Below, one piece after another: positions 26,168-34,936 of a DNA stretch of 64,000 bases (position 1 is the first letter of the stretch; each line of letters starts with the position of its first letter). The notes beneath the pieces were generated by a model. It saw only the letters and a list, made by a program, of their open reading frames with translations, ran no database searches and was not told where the DNA came from. The stretch lies in contig CP179212.1 of NCBI GenBank assembly GCA_051201675.1, positions 1,054,001 to 1,118,000 of the forward strand, written 5' to 3'. Origin of the DNA: HTCC2207 sp002685195. Lineage in GTDB: Bacteria; Pseudomonadota; Gammaproteobacteria; Pseudomonadales; Porticoccaceae. The position numbers were made by a program, and so were the translations under genes.

Positions 26168-26806
26168 TTAATTTTTTGATCTTAATAACTTTACAAGGTA
26201 GGAGACCGCCACAGCAAACAAAAGTAGGCATATTCCAACTATTAATCTAAGTGATGCGAGGTTTATTTTAGGTTTTACCGGAAATACATGTGTTTGTTCA
26301 ATAGCAGCCCATTTATGGTCAGCAAGATCTGTGGCGCTCATCTCTATAATCATCTCAACCATGTCACGAACACTTCGATAACGCACCATTGCGACGGTGT
26401 CCCATTCTTCTTGACTAGTCTCGTTAATAAATTCTCCAGCTACTGTCGAGATAAAAATTGGCAAGCTTCCTCTCTTTAGGAGCAGTGGCACTACACCAGC
26501 ACCATATCTATTATCTGCTAACATAGGGTCAGTTTCATTAGCCCATGGAGATGTAGCCGGATACTGGGCTTTTTCTCGATAGCGAATGAGATTGACCATG
26601 ATGAATTCATTGCCATCATCATCTTTAATTAATCGATCCATGTATTTAATAGGGTCAGAAAAATCTCGATCTCGGCTCTTCGCGTTAGCTTGTAATTCTG
26701 CTCTGTAAGCCGATGCTTCATTTGGGGATACAGGTTGGCCAGAGCCTCCGTACCATGTAAACCATCCCAGGTAGGTAATAAGCACGACGCTGTAAAAAAT
26801 CTTCAT
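26168..26806 (-). CDS. Membrane-tethered DUF1330-like protein
   Basis: 212 aa. It has an N-terminal helix (FYSVVLITYLGWFTWYGG), a soluble middle with DGNEFIMVNLIRYRE and EEWDTVAMVRYRSVRDMVEMI, and a C-terminal helix (LIVGICLLLFAVAVSYLV). The middle resembles DUF1330-type dimeric alpha-beta barrels: a strand MVNL, then a strand VRYRSRRD followed by a helix. The same plan, including the VRYRSxRD motif, occurs in 28270-28860 on the other side of the promoter. I recognise no function; a membrane-linked binding or isomerase role for the pathway intermediate is only a guess. Confidence 0.7.
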   Translation of the reverse strand: MKIFYSVVLITYLGWFTWYGGSGQPVSPNEASAYRAELQANAKSRDRDFSDPIKYMDRLIKDDDGNEFIMVNLIRYREKAQYPATSPWANETDPMLADNRYGAGVVPLLLKRGSLPIFISTVAGEFINETSQEEWDTVAMVRYRSVRDMVEMIIEMSATDLADHKWAAIEQTHVFPVKPKINLASLRLIVGICLLLFAVAVSYLVKLLRSKN

Positions 26807-26891
26807 TGCGCACCCTCTATTTTCTTCTCGCTTGGAAAGTTCAATAACTCGATCACATCAACTGCGTAATACACGCAAGCAGCAAAATTTA

Positions 26892-26916
26892 ATTATGGCA
26901 TTGACCGTGCCATAAT
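26892..26916. promoter_or_regulatory. 9-7-9 inverted repeat, copy 2 of a shared operator (perfect)
   Basis: ATTATGGCA-TTGACCG-TGCCATAAT, perfect nine-base arms. It lies between two divergent operons (minus from 26806, plus from 26991). Its spacer contains the TTGACC -35 box of the plus promoter, and a third half-site ATTATGGCC (26928-26936) overlaps the -10 box. A repressor bound here would shut the dehalogenase operon. Confidence 0.8.
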
Positions 26917-26929
26917 GTAAATATAGTAT
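26901..26929 (+). promoter_or_regulatory. Sigma-70 promoter of the haloalkane dehalogenase operon
   Basis: -35 TTGACC (26901-26906), 17-base spacer, -10 TAGTAT (26924-26929). The start codon of the dehalogenase gene is 62 bases downstream of the -10 box. The operator palindrome covers the -35 box. Confidence 0.6.
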
Positions 26930-26990
26930 TATGGCCCTGTATTTTGAATTAACAAGATAATTATTTCTTTACTAGTGCAAAGGGAAGCCA

Positions 26991-27872
26991 ATGATTTCAG
27001 CGTCAATGCCCTATGGCAAGTGTTTTAAAAGCATCAAGGGCAAAAGTATTGCTTATATCGATGTCGGTGACGGCGCGCCTATTGTCCTGCTCCATGGCAA
27101 TCCAACTTCTTCTTATTTATGGAGGAATGTTGTTCCTCATCTTGAGGGTATCGGACGAGTGATAGTCCCAGACTTAATTGGCCATGGCGATTCTGAGAAG
27201 CTTCCTGATAGCGAGGGACCTGAGCGCTACTCATTTGAGATTTCCTATGAGTACTTGGCTGGATTACTTGACGAACTCAATATCACCGAAGATGTAACCT
27301 TAGTAATTCACGACTGGGGGAGTGCTCTTGGGTTTCACTGGGCGAAGCATCACCCTGAGGCCGTCAAGGGTATTGCCTATATGGAAGCCATAGTCTGCCC
27401 GGTGACCTGGGATGACTGGCCGGAGTCAGCGCGTGGTATTTTTAAGGGCTTCCGTTCAGATAAGGGCGAAGACTTGGTCTTGCAGCGCAATATGTTTGTT
27501 GAAGCCGTACTACCAAGTTCAGTGATACGGCAGATGGGCGAGGAGGAGATGAATCAATACCGTAAGGCGTTTATCAGGGTAACTGATCGACAGCCAACAT
27601 TAAACTGGCCTCGCCAAATTCCAATCGATGGAGAGCCACCTCACATGGTTGATTTGGTAGCCAGTTATGGTGAATGGATGGCAAGTAACCAGGAATTGCC
27701 CAAGCTTTTTATCAATGCAGACCCTGGGTCAATTTTAACGGGCAAAGCGCGAAAATTTTGTCGCACCTGGCCCAACCAAAAAGAAGTGACAGTTGCGGGG
27801 ACACATTTTATTCAGGAGGATTCTCCAGCGGAAATCGGAATAGCTGTGGCGGAATGGCTGCAAACAATTTAA
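26991..27872 (+). CDS. Haloalkane dehalogenase (LinB/DhaA-type, HLD-II)
   Basis: 293 aa, the usual length. The enzyme replaces halogen on alkyl halides by hydroxyl through an alkyl-enzyme ester. The residues of LinB are present and, by my count, at nearly the same numbers: nucleophile Asp108 and halide-binding Trp109 in HDWGSALG, acid Glu132 in YMEAIVCPV, base His272 in GTHFIQED, and halide-binding Asn37 in LLHGNPTSSYLWR. The cap wording DDWPESAR is also LinB-like. AAAGGGAAG precedes ATG 26991. It leads an operon with two DUF1330-like genes. Epoxide hydrolases are related, but the Asn/Trp halide pair favours a dehalogenase. Confidence 0.92.
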   Translation: MISASMPYGKCFKSIKGKSIAYIDVGDGAPIVLLHGNPTSSYLWRNVVPHLEGIGRVIVPDLIGHGDSEKLPDSEGPERYSFEISYEYLAGLLDELNITEDVTLVIHDWGSALGFHWAKHHPEAVKGIAYMEAIVCPVTWDDWPESARGIFKGFRSDKGEDLVLQRNMFVEAVLPSSVIRQMGEEEMNQYRKAFIRVTDRQPTLNWPRQIPIDGEPPHMVDLVASYGEWMASNQELPKLFINADPGSILTGKARKFCRTWPNQKEVTVAGTHFIQEDSPAEIGIAVAEWLQTI

Positions 27873-27898
27873 GAGAAAAACCAAAAGAGGGTATTTAG

Positions 27899-28213
27899 AT
27901 GCCTGATGTGCCGGTATACATGGTTGTGAATCTAAAAGTAACTGATTCAGAGGAGTATCGAAAGTACGAGAAAGGATTTTTTCCGCTATTGAAACGTTAT
28001 GGGGGTCAGTTTGTTACTTTTGACGACAATCCCACTGCAATGGAGGGTATTTCCCCGAGATCAGGGCGCATGATAATTTTTAGTTTCCCATCTGAACAGG
28101 CAGCAAAAGACTGGTGGGCCGATGAGGATTATCAAGCACTCAGTGAGCATCGAAGAGCTGGGACTAAGATGGAGTTTCTGACAATGGTTCGTGGGATGCC
28201 GCAGAGGGGCTGA
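27899..28213 (+). CDS. DUF1330 protein
   Basis: 104 aa soluble single-domain protein. VYMVVNLKVTDSEEYRKYEKGFFPLLKRYGG, then GRMIIFSFPSEQAAKDWWADEDYQAL is the DUF1330 pattern (strand, helix, strand, FPSxxxAxxWYxSxxYQ), a ferredoxin-like dimeric alpha-beta barrel. Enzymatic function is not established for the family. AGAGGG lies seven bases before the ATG, and the gene starts 26 bases after the dehalogenase stop, so it is in the same operon. Its neighbours on both sides carry membrane-bound relatives of the same fold. Confidence 0.88.
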   Translation: MPDVPVYMVVNLKVTDSEEYRKYEKGFFPLLKRYGGQFVTFDDNPTAMEGISPRSGRMIIFSFPSEQAAKDWWADEDYQALSEHRRAGTKMEFLTMVRGMPQRG

Positions 28214-28269
28214 CTTGCTATTTGATAGTTTAACAGCTGTGCTCACTTAATTAAAAAGAGGATTCTAGT

Positions 28270-28860
28270 TTGGATATTACGCTAATTTGGATAGTGATGG
28301 CTGTGCTTTATGCAGTGTTTTGGCTTTGGTATTCTGGTACTAAAGGCAAGCTATCTCAGACTGAGGTGGAGTCCTACATGCAGCAATTTAAGTCCAGAGG
28401 AGTAAATACTGATAATCTGGCGAATCTGCGGCATTTTTTGGAAAAAGATGATGGGCGTGAATGGTTTATGATTAATTTATTGGAGCTTAAATCCCCCAAA
28501 AGGGAATCGTCCAAGTTACTTCAAAGATATACCAAAACATTTATGGCTGGAATGTTCAGACGAGCAGGCCACCCATTTTTTGTAGCCATCGCCGCTGCTA
28601 AGAATATTGAAAACCTCAACTGCGACGACGCTGATAATTGGTCTTCCACTGGTATCGTTCGTTATCGTAGTCGCCGCGATTGTGCAGAGACTCTTTTAGT
28701 AACCTTTGGAAGTGACCATCATGCCGACAAACTAGCCTCGTTGACAAAGACTTTGGCTTTTCCAGCTACGGCTAATTTGCTCATGGGTTCGCCAAGAGTA
28801 CTTGTGGCCATGTCGGCGGCGCTGATTGGGGCGATGGCAACCATCTATGTTATGGCTTAA
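28270..28860 (+). CDS. Membrane-tethered DUF1330-like protein, second copy
   Basis: 196 aa, paralog of 26168-26806. N-terminal helix (LIWIVMAVLYAVFWLWYSG), soluble domain with DGREWFMINLLELK and STGIVRYRSRRDCAETLLVTF, then a C-terminal helix (VLVAMSAALIGAMATIYVMA). The start is TTG at 28270, eight bases after AGAGGA. It closes the dehalogenase operon. Having two copies, one in each arm of the divergent promoter, suggests they work as a pair or heterodimer with the soluble DUF1330 protein. This is inference; no function is known to me. Confidence 0.7.
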   Translation: MDITLIWIVMAVLYAVFWLWYSGTKGKLSQTEVESYMQQFKSRGVNTDNLANLRHFLEKDDGREWFMINLLELKSPKRESSKLLQRYTKTFMAGMFRRAGHPFFVAIAAAKNIENLNCDDADNWSSTGIVRYRSRRDCAETLLVTFGSDHHADKLASLTKTLAFPATANLLMGSPRVLVAMSAALIGAMATIYVMA

Positions 28861-28891
28861 AACCATAGAAATTATGAATTTTTAAGAAAGA

Positions 28892-28954
28892 GACTGGTCG
28901 GTCAATAAATAATAGGGTTAGTCACCTGATTATGAGTAATACTTGACTGTTAAT
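28892..28954. promoter_or_regulatory. Degenerate operator-like sites before the OYE operon
   Basis: Two weak signals lie in the 120-base gap: an imperfect palindrome GACTG-GT-CGGTC (28892-28903) of the type bound by some TetR proteins, and ATTATGAGT followed by GTTAAT (28929-28954), which resembles a degraded copy of the regional palindrome. Neither is convincing alone. Confidence 0.2.
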
Positions 28955-28980
28955 TAAAAACAACAGAGATATGATTAATC

Positions 28981-30093
28981 ATGACTTCAGAAAATTCCCT
29001 ATTTCAGCCATTTAAACTAGGAAGTTTGACTCTAGATAATAGAATTGTAATGGCACCTATGACCCGTAACTTTTCACCCAATGATAATGTTCCTGGTGAC
29101 AATGTGGTGGACTATTATCGACGACGGGCAGAAGGAGGTGTGGGACTGATCATTACCGAAGGTACCTGTGTGGGCCATATTGGGGCAAGCGGTTATCCTG
29201 GAGTTCCTTATTTTCACGGTAAAGAAAGACTCGCCGGTTGGAGAAGAGTGGTAGAAGCTGTCCATGAAAATGGCGGTAAAATTGCACCTCAACTATGGCA
29301 TGTAGGTGCAATGCGTAAGGCTGGAACTCCCCCAGAGGGAGATGTGCCAGGCTATGGTCCATCGGGAATGAATGTTCCGGGTAAGGTTAATCGCAGAACC
29401 ATGACTCAGCAGGACATCGATGATGTGGTTACTGCTTTTGCTCAAGGTGCTGCAGATGCAAAAGAAGTCGGTTTTGATGCTGTTGAGTTGCATGGTGCCC
29501 ATGGTTACCTGATCGACCAGTTCTTTTGGGAAGGGACTAATCAGCGTGAAGACGGTTACGGTGGATCCATGGATAATCGTAGTCGTTTTGCCATAGAGAT
29601 CATTCAGGCCGTTAGGGCGGCTGTAGGACCTGATTTCCCAGTCATCTTGCGCTGGTCTCAATGGAAGCAGCAGGATTACACGGCTCGACTGGCAGAGACT
29701 CCTGAGGAACTTTCGCAGTTCTTGCTACCTCTGTCAGAGGCTGGAGTTGATATATTCCATTGCTCTCAAAGGAGGTTTTGGGAGCCAGAGTTTGAAGGCA
29801 GTGATTTGAATCTTGCGGGGTGGACTCGCAAAATAACCGGTAAACCAGCCATTACAGTGGGAAGTGTTGGCTTAAATGCTGATTTTATTCCCGTACCTGG
29901 TGAAGTGACGTTTAGAGAGGCAGAACCTGCCAGCCTAGATGAATTAGAGCGACGTTTGTCCGATAACGAATTTGATTTAGTCGCTGTGGGTAGAGCGCTC
30001 ATCTCTAATCCATCTTGGGTCGACATGATCAGAGATGACAGACCAGATGATATAAAGCCGTTTAGAAAAGAACATCTAGGTCAGCTAGTATAA
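28981..30093 (+). CDS. Old Yellow Enzyme-family NADH:flavin oxidoreductase
   Basis: 370 aa FMN TIM barrel. LTLDNRIVMAPMTRN opens the FMN site, ELHGAHGYLIDQFFWEGTNQREDGYGGS carries the His pair that binds the substrate carbonyl, and ITVGSVG with VAVGRALISNP closes the phosphate site. OYE enzymes reduce the C=C bond of alpha,beta-unsaturated ketones or related compounds. It has no C-terminal NADPH domain, so it is not a full 2,4-dienoyl-CoA reductase. It leads a five-gene operon with SDR, acyl-CoA dehydrogenase, acyl-CoA synthetase and crotonase genes. Confidence 0.93.
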   Translation: MTSENSLFQPFKLGSLTLDNRIVMAPMTRNFSPNDNVPGDNVVDYYRRRAEGGVGLIITEGTCVGHIGASGYPGVPYFHGKERLAGWRRVVEAVHENGGKIAPQLWHVGAMRKAGTPPEGDVPGYGPSGMNVPGKVNRRTMTQQDIDDVVTAFAQGAADAKEVGFDAVELHGAHGYLIDQFFWEGTNQREDGYGGSMDNRSRFAIEIIQAVRAAVGPDFPVILRWSQWKQQDYTARLAETPEELSQFLLPLSEAGVDIFHCSQRRFWEPEFEGSDLNLAGWTRKITGKPAITVGSVGLNADFIPVPGEVTFREAEPASLDELERRLSDNEFDLVAVGRALISNPSWVDMIRDDRPDDIKPFRKEHLGQLV

Positions 30094-30125
30094 GATTTTA
30101 TGAATATTAATAAGGGGTAAGAGTC

Positions 30126-30902
30126 TTGGAGTTAAAAGATAAAATTATAGTAATTACAGGTGCAGGTAGCGGCATTGGCCGGGCTCTAGCTGTGCGCTTC
30201 CACACTGAGGGAGCCAAAAAAGTGGTTGCCGTTGATATTAACCTGAGTAATGCCCAAGACACTGCATCCATGATCGATGGTGTTGCCATGATGGCTGATG
30301 TGGCGGTTGAAGATGACATTATTAGAGTCATTGAAGATACAGAAAGTCAGATTGGTGCGATTGACCTCTTTTGTTCTAACGCTGGCGTAGGAATGGGTGA
30401 AAATCTTGAATCTCCAAATGCCGAATGGCAGATGATCTGGGATATTAATGTCATGTCTCACGTTTTTGCAGCAAGACACCTCGTTCCTCGAATGGTGGCA
30501 CGAGGCGGAGGGTATCTGCTTAATACTTCCTCCGCAGCAGGTTTATTAAATCAAATTGGCGGTGCAGCCTATGGAGTCACTAAACATGCTGCAGTGGGGT
30601 TTGGCGAATGGTTGGCGATACATCACCAGCATGAAGGCATTAAGGTGTCCATGCTTTGCCCGCAAGCAGTTCGAACACCCATGACTGAAGTGGCTAATGA
30701 TGCTACAGCAGCGGCAGCAAGCAATGGCATGATTGAGCCGGAAGAACTTGCAGATACTGTGGTTGAGGAGTTGCGAAAAGAGAGCTTTATTATCTTGCCG
30801 CACCCAATAGTCCTTGAGTACATGCGCAACAAAACGACTAACTATGACCGCTGGATAGGTGGCATGAATAAACTTATGAGAAAAATAACTGGATTGATAT
30901 AA
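30126..30902 (+). CDS. SDR-family oxidoreductase
   Basis: 258 aa. TGAGSGIGRALAVRF binds the dinucleotide, CSNAGVG is the NNAG equivalent, NTSSAAGL holds the Ser and AYGVTKHAAVGFGEW the Tyr and Lys, so the catalytic residues are complete. The sequence after it (LCPQAVRTPM) is typical. The start is TTG at 30126, with GGGGTAAG upstream; no ATG is available before the motif. It lies 32 bases from the OYE gene and 31 from the acyl-CoA dehydrogenase gene, in one operon. Confidence 0.9.
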   Translation: MELKDKIIVITGAGSGIGRALAVRFHTEGAKKVVAVDINLSNAQDTASMIDGVAMMADVAVEDDIIRVIEDTESQIGAIDLFCSNAGVGMGENLESPNAEWQMIWDINVMSHVFAARHLVPRMVARGGGYLLNTSSAAGLLNQIGGAAYGVTKHAAVGFGEWLAIHHQHEGIKVSMLCPQAVRTPMTEVANDATAAAASNGMIEPEELADTVVEELRKESFIILPHPIVLEYMRNKTTNYDRWIGGMNKLMRKITGLI

Positions 30903-30933
30903 CAATCCTTAATCACGTTAAAGAGGGAAGCTA

Positions 30934-32151
30934 ATGGGTTTTGAATTAACACCGCGGGCAGAAGACTTGAACGCACGATTGAGTGCTTTCATGGATGAAC
31001 ATATTTATCCTCGCGAATCCGATTATGACGAGTTTACCAATGACCACAAAAATATGTGGCAATATCCAGAATGGTTTGAAGATCTTAAGCAAGAAGCCCG
31101 TAGCCAAGGGCTTTGGAACCTCTTTCTCCCCGCAGAGTACAAGCCTTGGAGCCCAGGGCTGACAAATCTTGAAATAGCCCCTTTGTTTGAGACCATGTCC
31201 CGCTCGGCATGGGCTCAGCAGATATTCAACTGTAATGCGCCAGATCGAGGCAATATGGAGGTGCTCGCTAAATATGGTACTCCAGAACAACAGGAGCAAT
31301 GGTTGAATCCTTTGCTGGAAGGTGAGATTCGATCTGCTTATGCTATGACTGAGCCTGATGTCGCCTCATCGGATGCGACAAATATGGAGTTAAAAATAGA
31401 GCGTGATGGCGATGAGTATGTGTTAAACGGCCGCAAATGGTGGACGACCAATGTCATCGGGCCAAAATGTAAGTTAATGTTGGTGATGGGAAAGTCTAAC
31501 CCCGATGGTCCTCGGCATCAGCAGCATTCGACCATACTGGTACCAACGGATACTCCTGGAGTAACGATCGCACGACCACTTAGAGTGTTTGGTGAGTATC
31601 ACTCGCCTGGGGGTGAAGGTGATGTGGTATTCAGAGATGTGAGAGTTCCTGTCACTAACCTTATCTTAGGAGAGGGCAGAGGCTTTGAAATTGCCCAGGG
31701 TCGTCTTGGGCCGGGGCGTTTCCAGTACGCAATGATGTTTGTTGGTATGGCTCAGCGAAGTCTTGAACTCATGTGTGAGCGTGCCGTAAGTCGGGTAGCC
31801 TTTGGAGAGGCGTTAAGCAAAAAGACGAGCGTGCAGCACGAAATTGCACGAAGTCGATGTGACATAGAACAGTGCCGTCTTCTAGTGTTGTCTGCAGCAG
31901 AGAAGATGGACAAATACGGTGTGGATGCTGCCCGTGCCGAAATCTCTATGTTAAAAATTGTGGCTCCCAAGATGTGTGAAGACGTGTCTAGCCGTGCCAT
32001 GCAGATTTTTGGTGGAATGGGTGTCTCACAAGATACACCACTGGCTCATATTTTTACTACCAGCCGTTTTTGCAGAATTGCTGATGGACCGGATGAGGTG
32101 CATATGTCGCAGTTGGCAAAGCTCACTATTCAGTCCTTGGGGAGGCGGTAA
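30934..32151 (+). CDS. Acyl-CoA dehydrogenase (ACAD10/11-like)
   Basis: 405 aa. YAMTEPDVASSDATNME and NGRKWWTTN are the FAD/substrate blocks of the family; FRDVRVPVTNLILGEGRGFEIAQGRLGPGR and AMQIFGGMGVSQDTPLAHIFTTSR complete it. The wording is that of the ACAD10/ACAD11 branch, whose mammalian members act on long, branched or 4-hydroxy acyl-CoAs. That fits the APH/ACAD10-like kinase at 21960-23000, since the two activities are fused in the mammalian protein. Electron transfer would need ETF, which is not in the window. The stop is one base before the next start. Confidence 0.92.
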   Translation: MGFELTPRAEDLNARLSAFMDEHIYPRESDYDEFTNDHKNMWQYPEWFEDLKQEARSQGLWNLFLPAEYKPWSPGLTNLEIAPLFETMSRSAWAQQIFNCNAPDRGNMEVLAKYGTPEQQEQWLNPLLEGEIRSAYAMTEPDVASSDATNMELKIERDGDEYVLNGRKWWTTNVIGPKCKLMLVMGKSNPDGPRHQQHSTILVPTDTPGVTIARPLRVFGEYHSPGGEGDVVFRDVRVPVTNLILGEGRGFEIAQGRLGPGRFQYAMMFVGMAQRSLELMCERAVSRVAFGEALSKKTSVQHEIARSRCDIEQCRLLVLSAAEKMDKYGVDAARAEISMLKIVAPKMCEDVSSRAMQIFGGMGVSQDTPLAHIFTTSRFCRIADGPDEVHMSQLAKLTIQSLGRR

Positions 32152-32152
32152 A

Positions 32153-33967
32153 ATGGGCGTGTTTACTAATGCTAGAGAGACTCTGCGTGTTGTTTCTGAT
32201 GTTGCTCGAGCCCTGCCAGTGTTGCTGGCAAAGCTCCCTGGGAGTGATGACCCAGCTTCAATAGCAATGGTTTTAGAGGACACAGTCGCTCGACAACCTG
32301 ATAGAAACATGATTGTTTTTGAAGGTCGAGAAGTCTCCTGGGGTGAGTTTAATCAGTTGACTAATTCTCTGGCTCACGCATTAGTTGAGCGTGGTGTTAA
32401 GCGAGGCGATTGTGTAGCTGTAATCATGGAGAATCGGATTGAGATGCTTGCTGGCACGATGGCGCTTCAAAAGATTGGTGCTATCGCTGGCATGGTAAAT
32501 CCTGGTCTGGTTGGCGCCCAGTTGGCTCATTGTATCAATATCACAAAATCAGTGAAATGCCTCGCCGGAGAAGAAATATTTGGCAGTGTTCTTGATGTCC
32601 GGGCAGAGTTGGACATGGATGATACAGATATCCTTTGGGTTGCTGATTCGCGAGAAGAGTCAGCTCCAGAACCCATGGAGGATATTATGGCTCAGCTTGA
32701 ACAATATCCGAAGACGAATCTGGATGACACTAAAACTATTTTGGCCGGGGATACGGGATTTTATATCTTTACCTCGGGCACCACGGGCATGCCAAAAGCC
32801 GCTAAGGTTGGTCAGCGCCGTTTATTGGCTGCAGGTATGTCCTTCAGTAGAGCGGGTGTGAGAGCCAAGCCGAACGATCGTATGTACCTTTGCTTGCCTC
32901 TTTTCCACGGAACAGGGTTTATCTGTGGCGTTAACAGTGCCATATTTAGTGGTGCTTCGATGTTTCTGCGGCGAAAGTTTTCAGCATCAGCTTTTTGGCC
33001 TGAGATTCAGAAGTATCATTGCACTATCTTTTTCTATGTAGGCGAGTTATGCCGTTATTTAGTTACGCAACCTCCCTGTCCGGAAGAAAAGAACAATCCC
33101 CTTGATAGGGTGTTTGGAAATGGCTTACGGCCCGATGTTTGGGATGAGTTTAAACAACGATTTGGTATTGACCGTGTTTGTGAATTTTATGGCTCCAGTG
33201 AGGGCAACGTTTCGTTTATAAATGCCTTCAATAAAAATAAAACCATTGGCTACTGTCCTGGGACGATCTTATTGGTTGAATATGATATAGAGCAAGATGA
33301 GATAGTTCTGGATGAAAATGGCAAATATATCCCCGTAGAGCCTGGTAACTCCGGGTTGCTGCTAGCAGAAATTGACGATCGCTATCGGTTTGATGGCTAC
33401 ACCGATAAAGCAGCCTCAGAGGCTAAGACACTGCGTAATGTGCTAAAAGATGGCGATGCTTGGTTTAATACAGGGGATTTAATTACCGAGGTGGATGTTG
33501 GGTTTTCCATGGGAAAGCCCCATTACCAGTTTGTTGACCGTATTGGGGATACCTTCCGTTGGCGTTCAGAAAATGTATCGACCAATGAAGTAGGTGAAAT
33601 ACTAAATGCTAACTCGCAAGTTGAGATAGCAAATGTTTATGGGGTTGATGTTCCAGCAACTGAGGGCAAGGCAGGTATGGCCTCAATTGTGCTCAATCCT
33701 GGTCAAGTGTTTGACCCGATAGAGTTTGCAGACTACGTGTCAGAGAACCTTCCAGGCTTTGCTCAACCCGTTTTTGTAAGAATTCAAACAGATATAACTA
33801 CTACGGGCACCTTCAAATTAGTGAAAGGCGATTTACGTAAGCAGTCTTTTCATATTGAGCAGGTGGGTAATGACACCATTTATGTGATGATGCCTCGGAC
33901 AAACAGCTATCAGATTCTTGATCAGGCTTTATATGGCTCGATCATGGATGGATCTGCAGGCTACTAA
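32153..33967 (+). CDS. Very-long-chain/FATP-type acyl-CoA synthetase
   Basis: 604 aa from ATG 32153, which follows GGAGG and starts one base after the previous stop. YIFTSGTTGMPKAAKV is the AMP-binding loop, YGSSEGNVSF the second core motif, and YTDKAAS...WFNTGDL and DRIGDTFRWRSENVSTNEV the hinge and CoA-binding region. GDTFRWRSENVSTNEV is the FATP/FadD6-type wording of enzymes that activate long-chain, very-long-chain or bile acid-like carboxylates. It commits the pathway acid to beta-oxidation in the same operon. Confidence 0.93.
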   Translation: MGVFTNARETLRVVSDVARALPVLLAKLPGSDDPASIAMVLEDTVARQPDRNMIVFEGREVSWGEFNQLTNSLAHALVERGVKRGDCVAVIMENRIEMLAGTMALQKIGAIAGMVNPGLVGAQLAHCINITKSVKCLAGEEIFGSVLDVRAELDMDDTDILWVADSREESAPEPMEDIMAQLEQYPKTNLDDTKTILAGDTGFYIFTSGTTGMPKAAKVGQRRLLAAGMSFSRAGVRAKPNDRMYLCLPLFHGTGFICGVNSAIFSGASMFLRRKFSASAFWPEIQKYHCTIFFYVGELCRYLVTQPPCPEEKNNPLDRVFGNGLRPDVWDEFKQRFGIDRVCEFYGSSEGNVSFINAFNKNKTIGYCPGTILLVEYDIEQDEIVLDENGKYIPVEPGNSGLLLAEIDDRYRFDGYTDKAASEAKTLRNVLKDGDAWFNTGDLITEVDVGFSMGKPHYQFVDRIGDTFRWRSENVSTNEVGEILNANSQVEIANVYGVDVPATEGKAGMASIVLNPGQVFDPIEFADYVSENLPGFAQPVFVRIQTDITTTGTFKLVKGDLRKQSFHIEQVGNDTIYVMMPRTNSYQILDQALYGSIMDGSAGY

Positions 33968-34002
33968 AAAATATAAGGTAAAATGTTAAGGAGCTGTAAG
34001 TG

Positions 34003-34830
34003 ATGGATTTTTCCTCAGAAGTGGTATCGATAGAGAAAAACGGCGGTGTAGGCACCATATGGCTTGATAGGCCTGATAAGTACAATGCCTTGAATGAAGC
34101 CTTTTGGTTGGCTATTCCCAAGGCTTTAAGTGCACTTGCGGCAGATGAAGATATTAGAGTGGTTTTAGTAGCAGGTCGTGGCAAGCATTTTTGTGTCGGT
34201 ATTGATTTGGTGCAGAGTGGCATGGGTTCTCATCAGAGACCTGCCGGAGAGTCAGAAGCGATAGCTAATCTTAGGCAACTTGAGGGTACAACGCGATTTC
34301 AAGATGCGATGTCCTCTCTTGCTAAATGCCCGTTGCCGGTGATAGCTGTTATTCATGGCCACTGTTTGGGCGCAGGAATTGATATGATAACCGCCTGCGA
34401 CATAAGAATTGCATCGGCCGATAGCAACTTTAGTGTCCGTGAAACACGCATTGGCTTAGTGGCGGATGTTGGTACACTGCAGCGACTACCAAAGATACTG
34501 AACGCAGGTCATGTTGCAGAGCTTGCTTACAGCGCAAAAGATATCGATGCAGCCCGAGCGGAAAAAATTGGCTTGGTCAACGACGTTTATGACACTGCTG
34601 AGGCTGCATATGACGCTGGTATGGCTCTTGCGAATCAAATTGCGGCTAATCCGCCCATGGCTGTTCGAGGCACTAAGTTCATGCTCCAGCAAAGTGAAAC
34701 TCTTACTACAGAGCAAAGCCTTTTAGTGAACGGTATGTTTACCATGATGACCAGCCTAAGGTCTAATGACTTACAAGAGTCCATGTTAGCGTTCGCTGAG
34801 AAGCGGGCGCCAAAGTATACAGGGACCTAG
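34003..34830 (+). CDS. Delta3,5-Delta2,4-dienoyl-CoA isomerase-like crotonase
   Basis: 275 aa. Crotonase oxyanion-hole segments are GKHFCVGIDL and HGHCLGAGIDMITACDIRIASAD. The block VRETRIGLVADVGTLQRLPK is the hallmark of the dienoyl-CoA isomerases (ECH1): the Glu and the Asp in it are the two catalytic acids. Such enzymes shift double bonds during oxidation of unsaturated acyl-CoAs. AAGGAG (33988-33993) serves either GTG 34000 or ATG 34003; I prefer the ATG. Last gene of the OYE operon; the thiolase follows after 106 bases. Confidence 0.9.
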   Translation: MDFSSEVVSIEKNGGVGTIWLDRPDKYNALNEAFWLAIPKALSALAADEDIRVVLVAGRGKHFCVGIDLVQSGMGSHQRPAGESEAIANLRQLEGTTRFQDAMSSLAKCPLPVIAVIHGHCLGAGIDMITACDIRIASADSNFSVRETRIGLVADVGTLQRLPKILNAGHVAELAYSAKDIDAARAEKIGLVNDVYDTAEAAYDAGMALANQIAANPPMAVRGTKFMLQQSETLTTEQSLLVNGMFTMMTSLRSNDLQESMLAFAEKRAPKYTGT

Positions 34831-34936
34831 TAAAGTGGCCTAAAAACCAACTTTGGTTAGTTTCCTGACTTCCTGGTTTGGCCCAATATGTAGTAATGAT
34901 CGAGTTAAAATTTTTTAAGATTATTGAGAGGCAATT

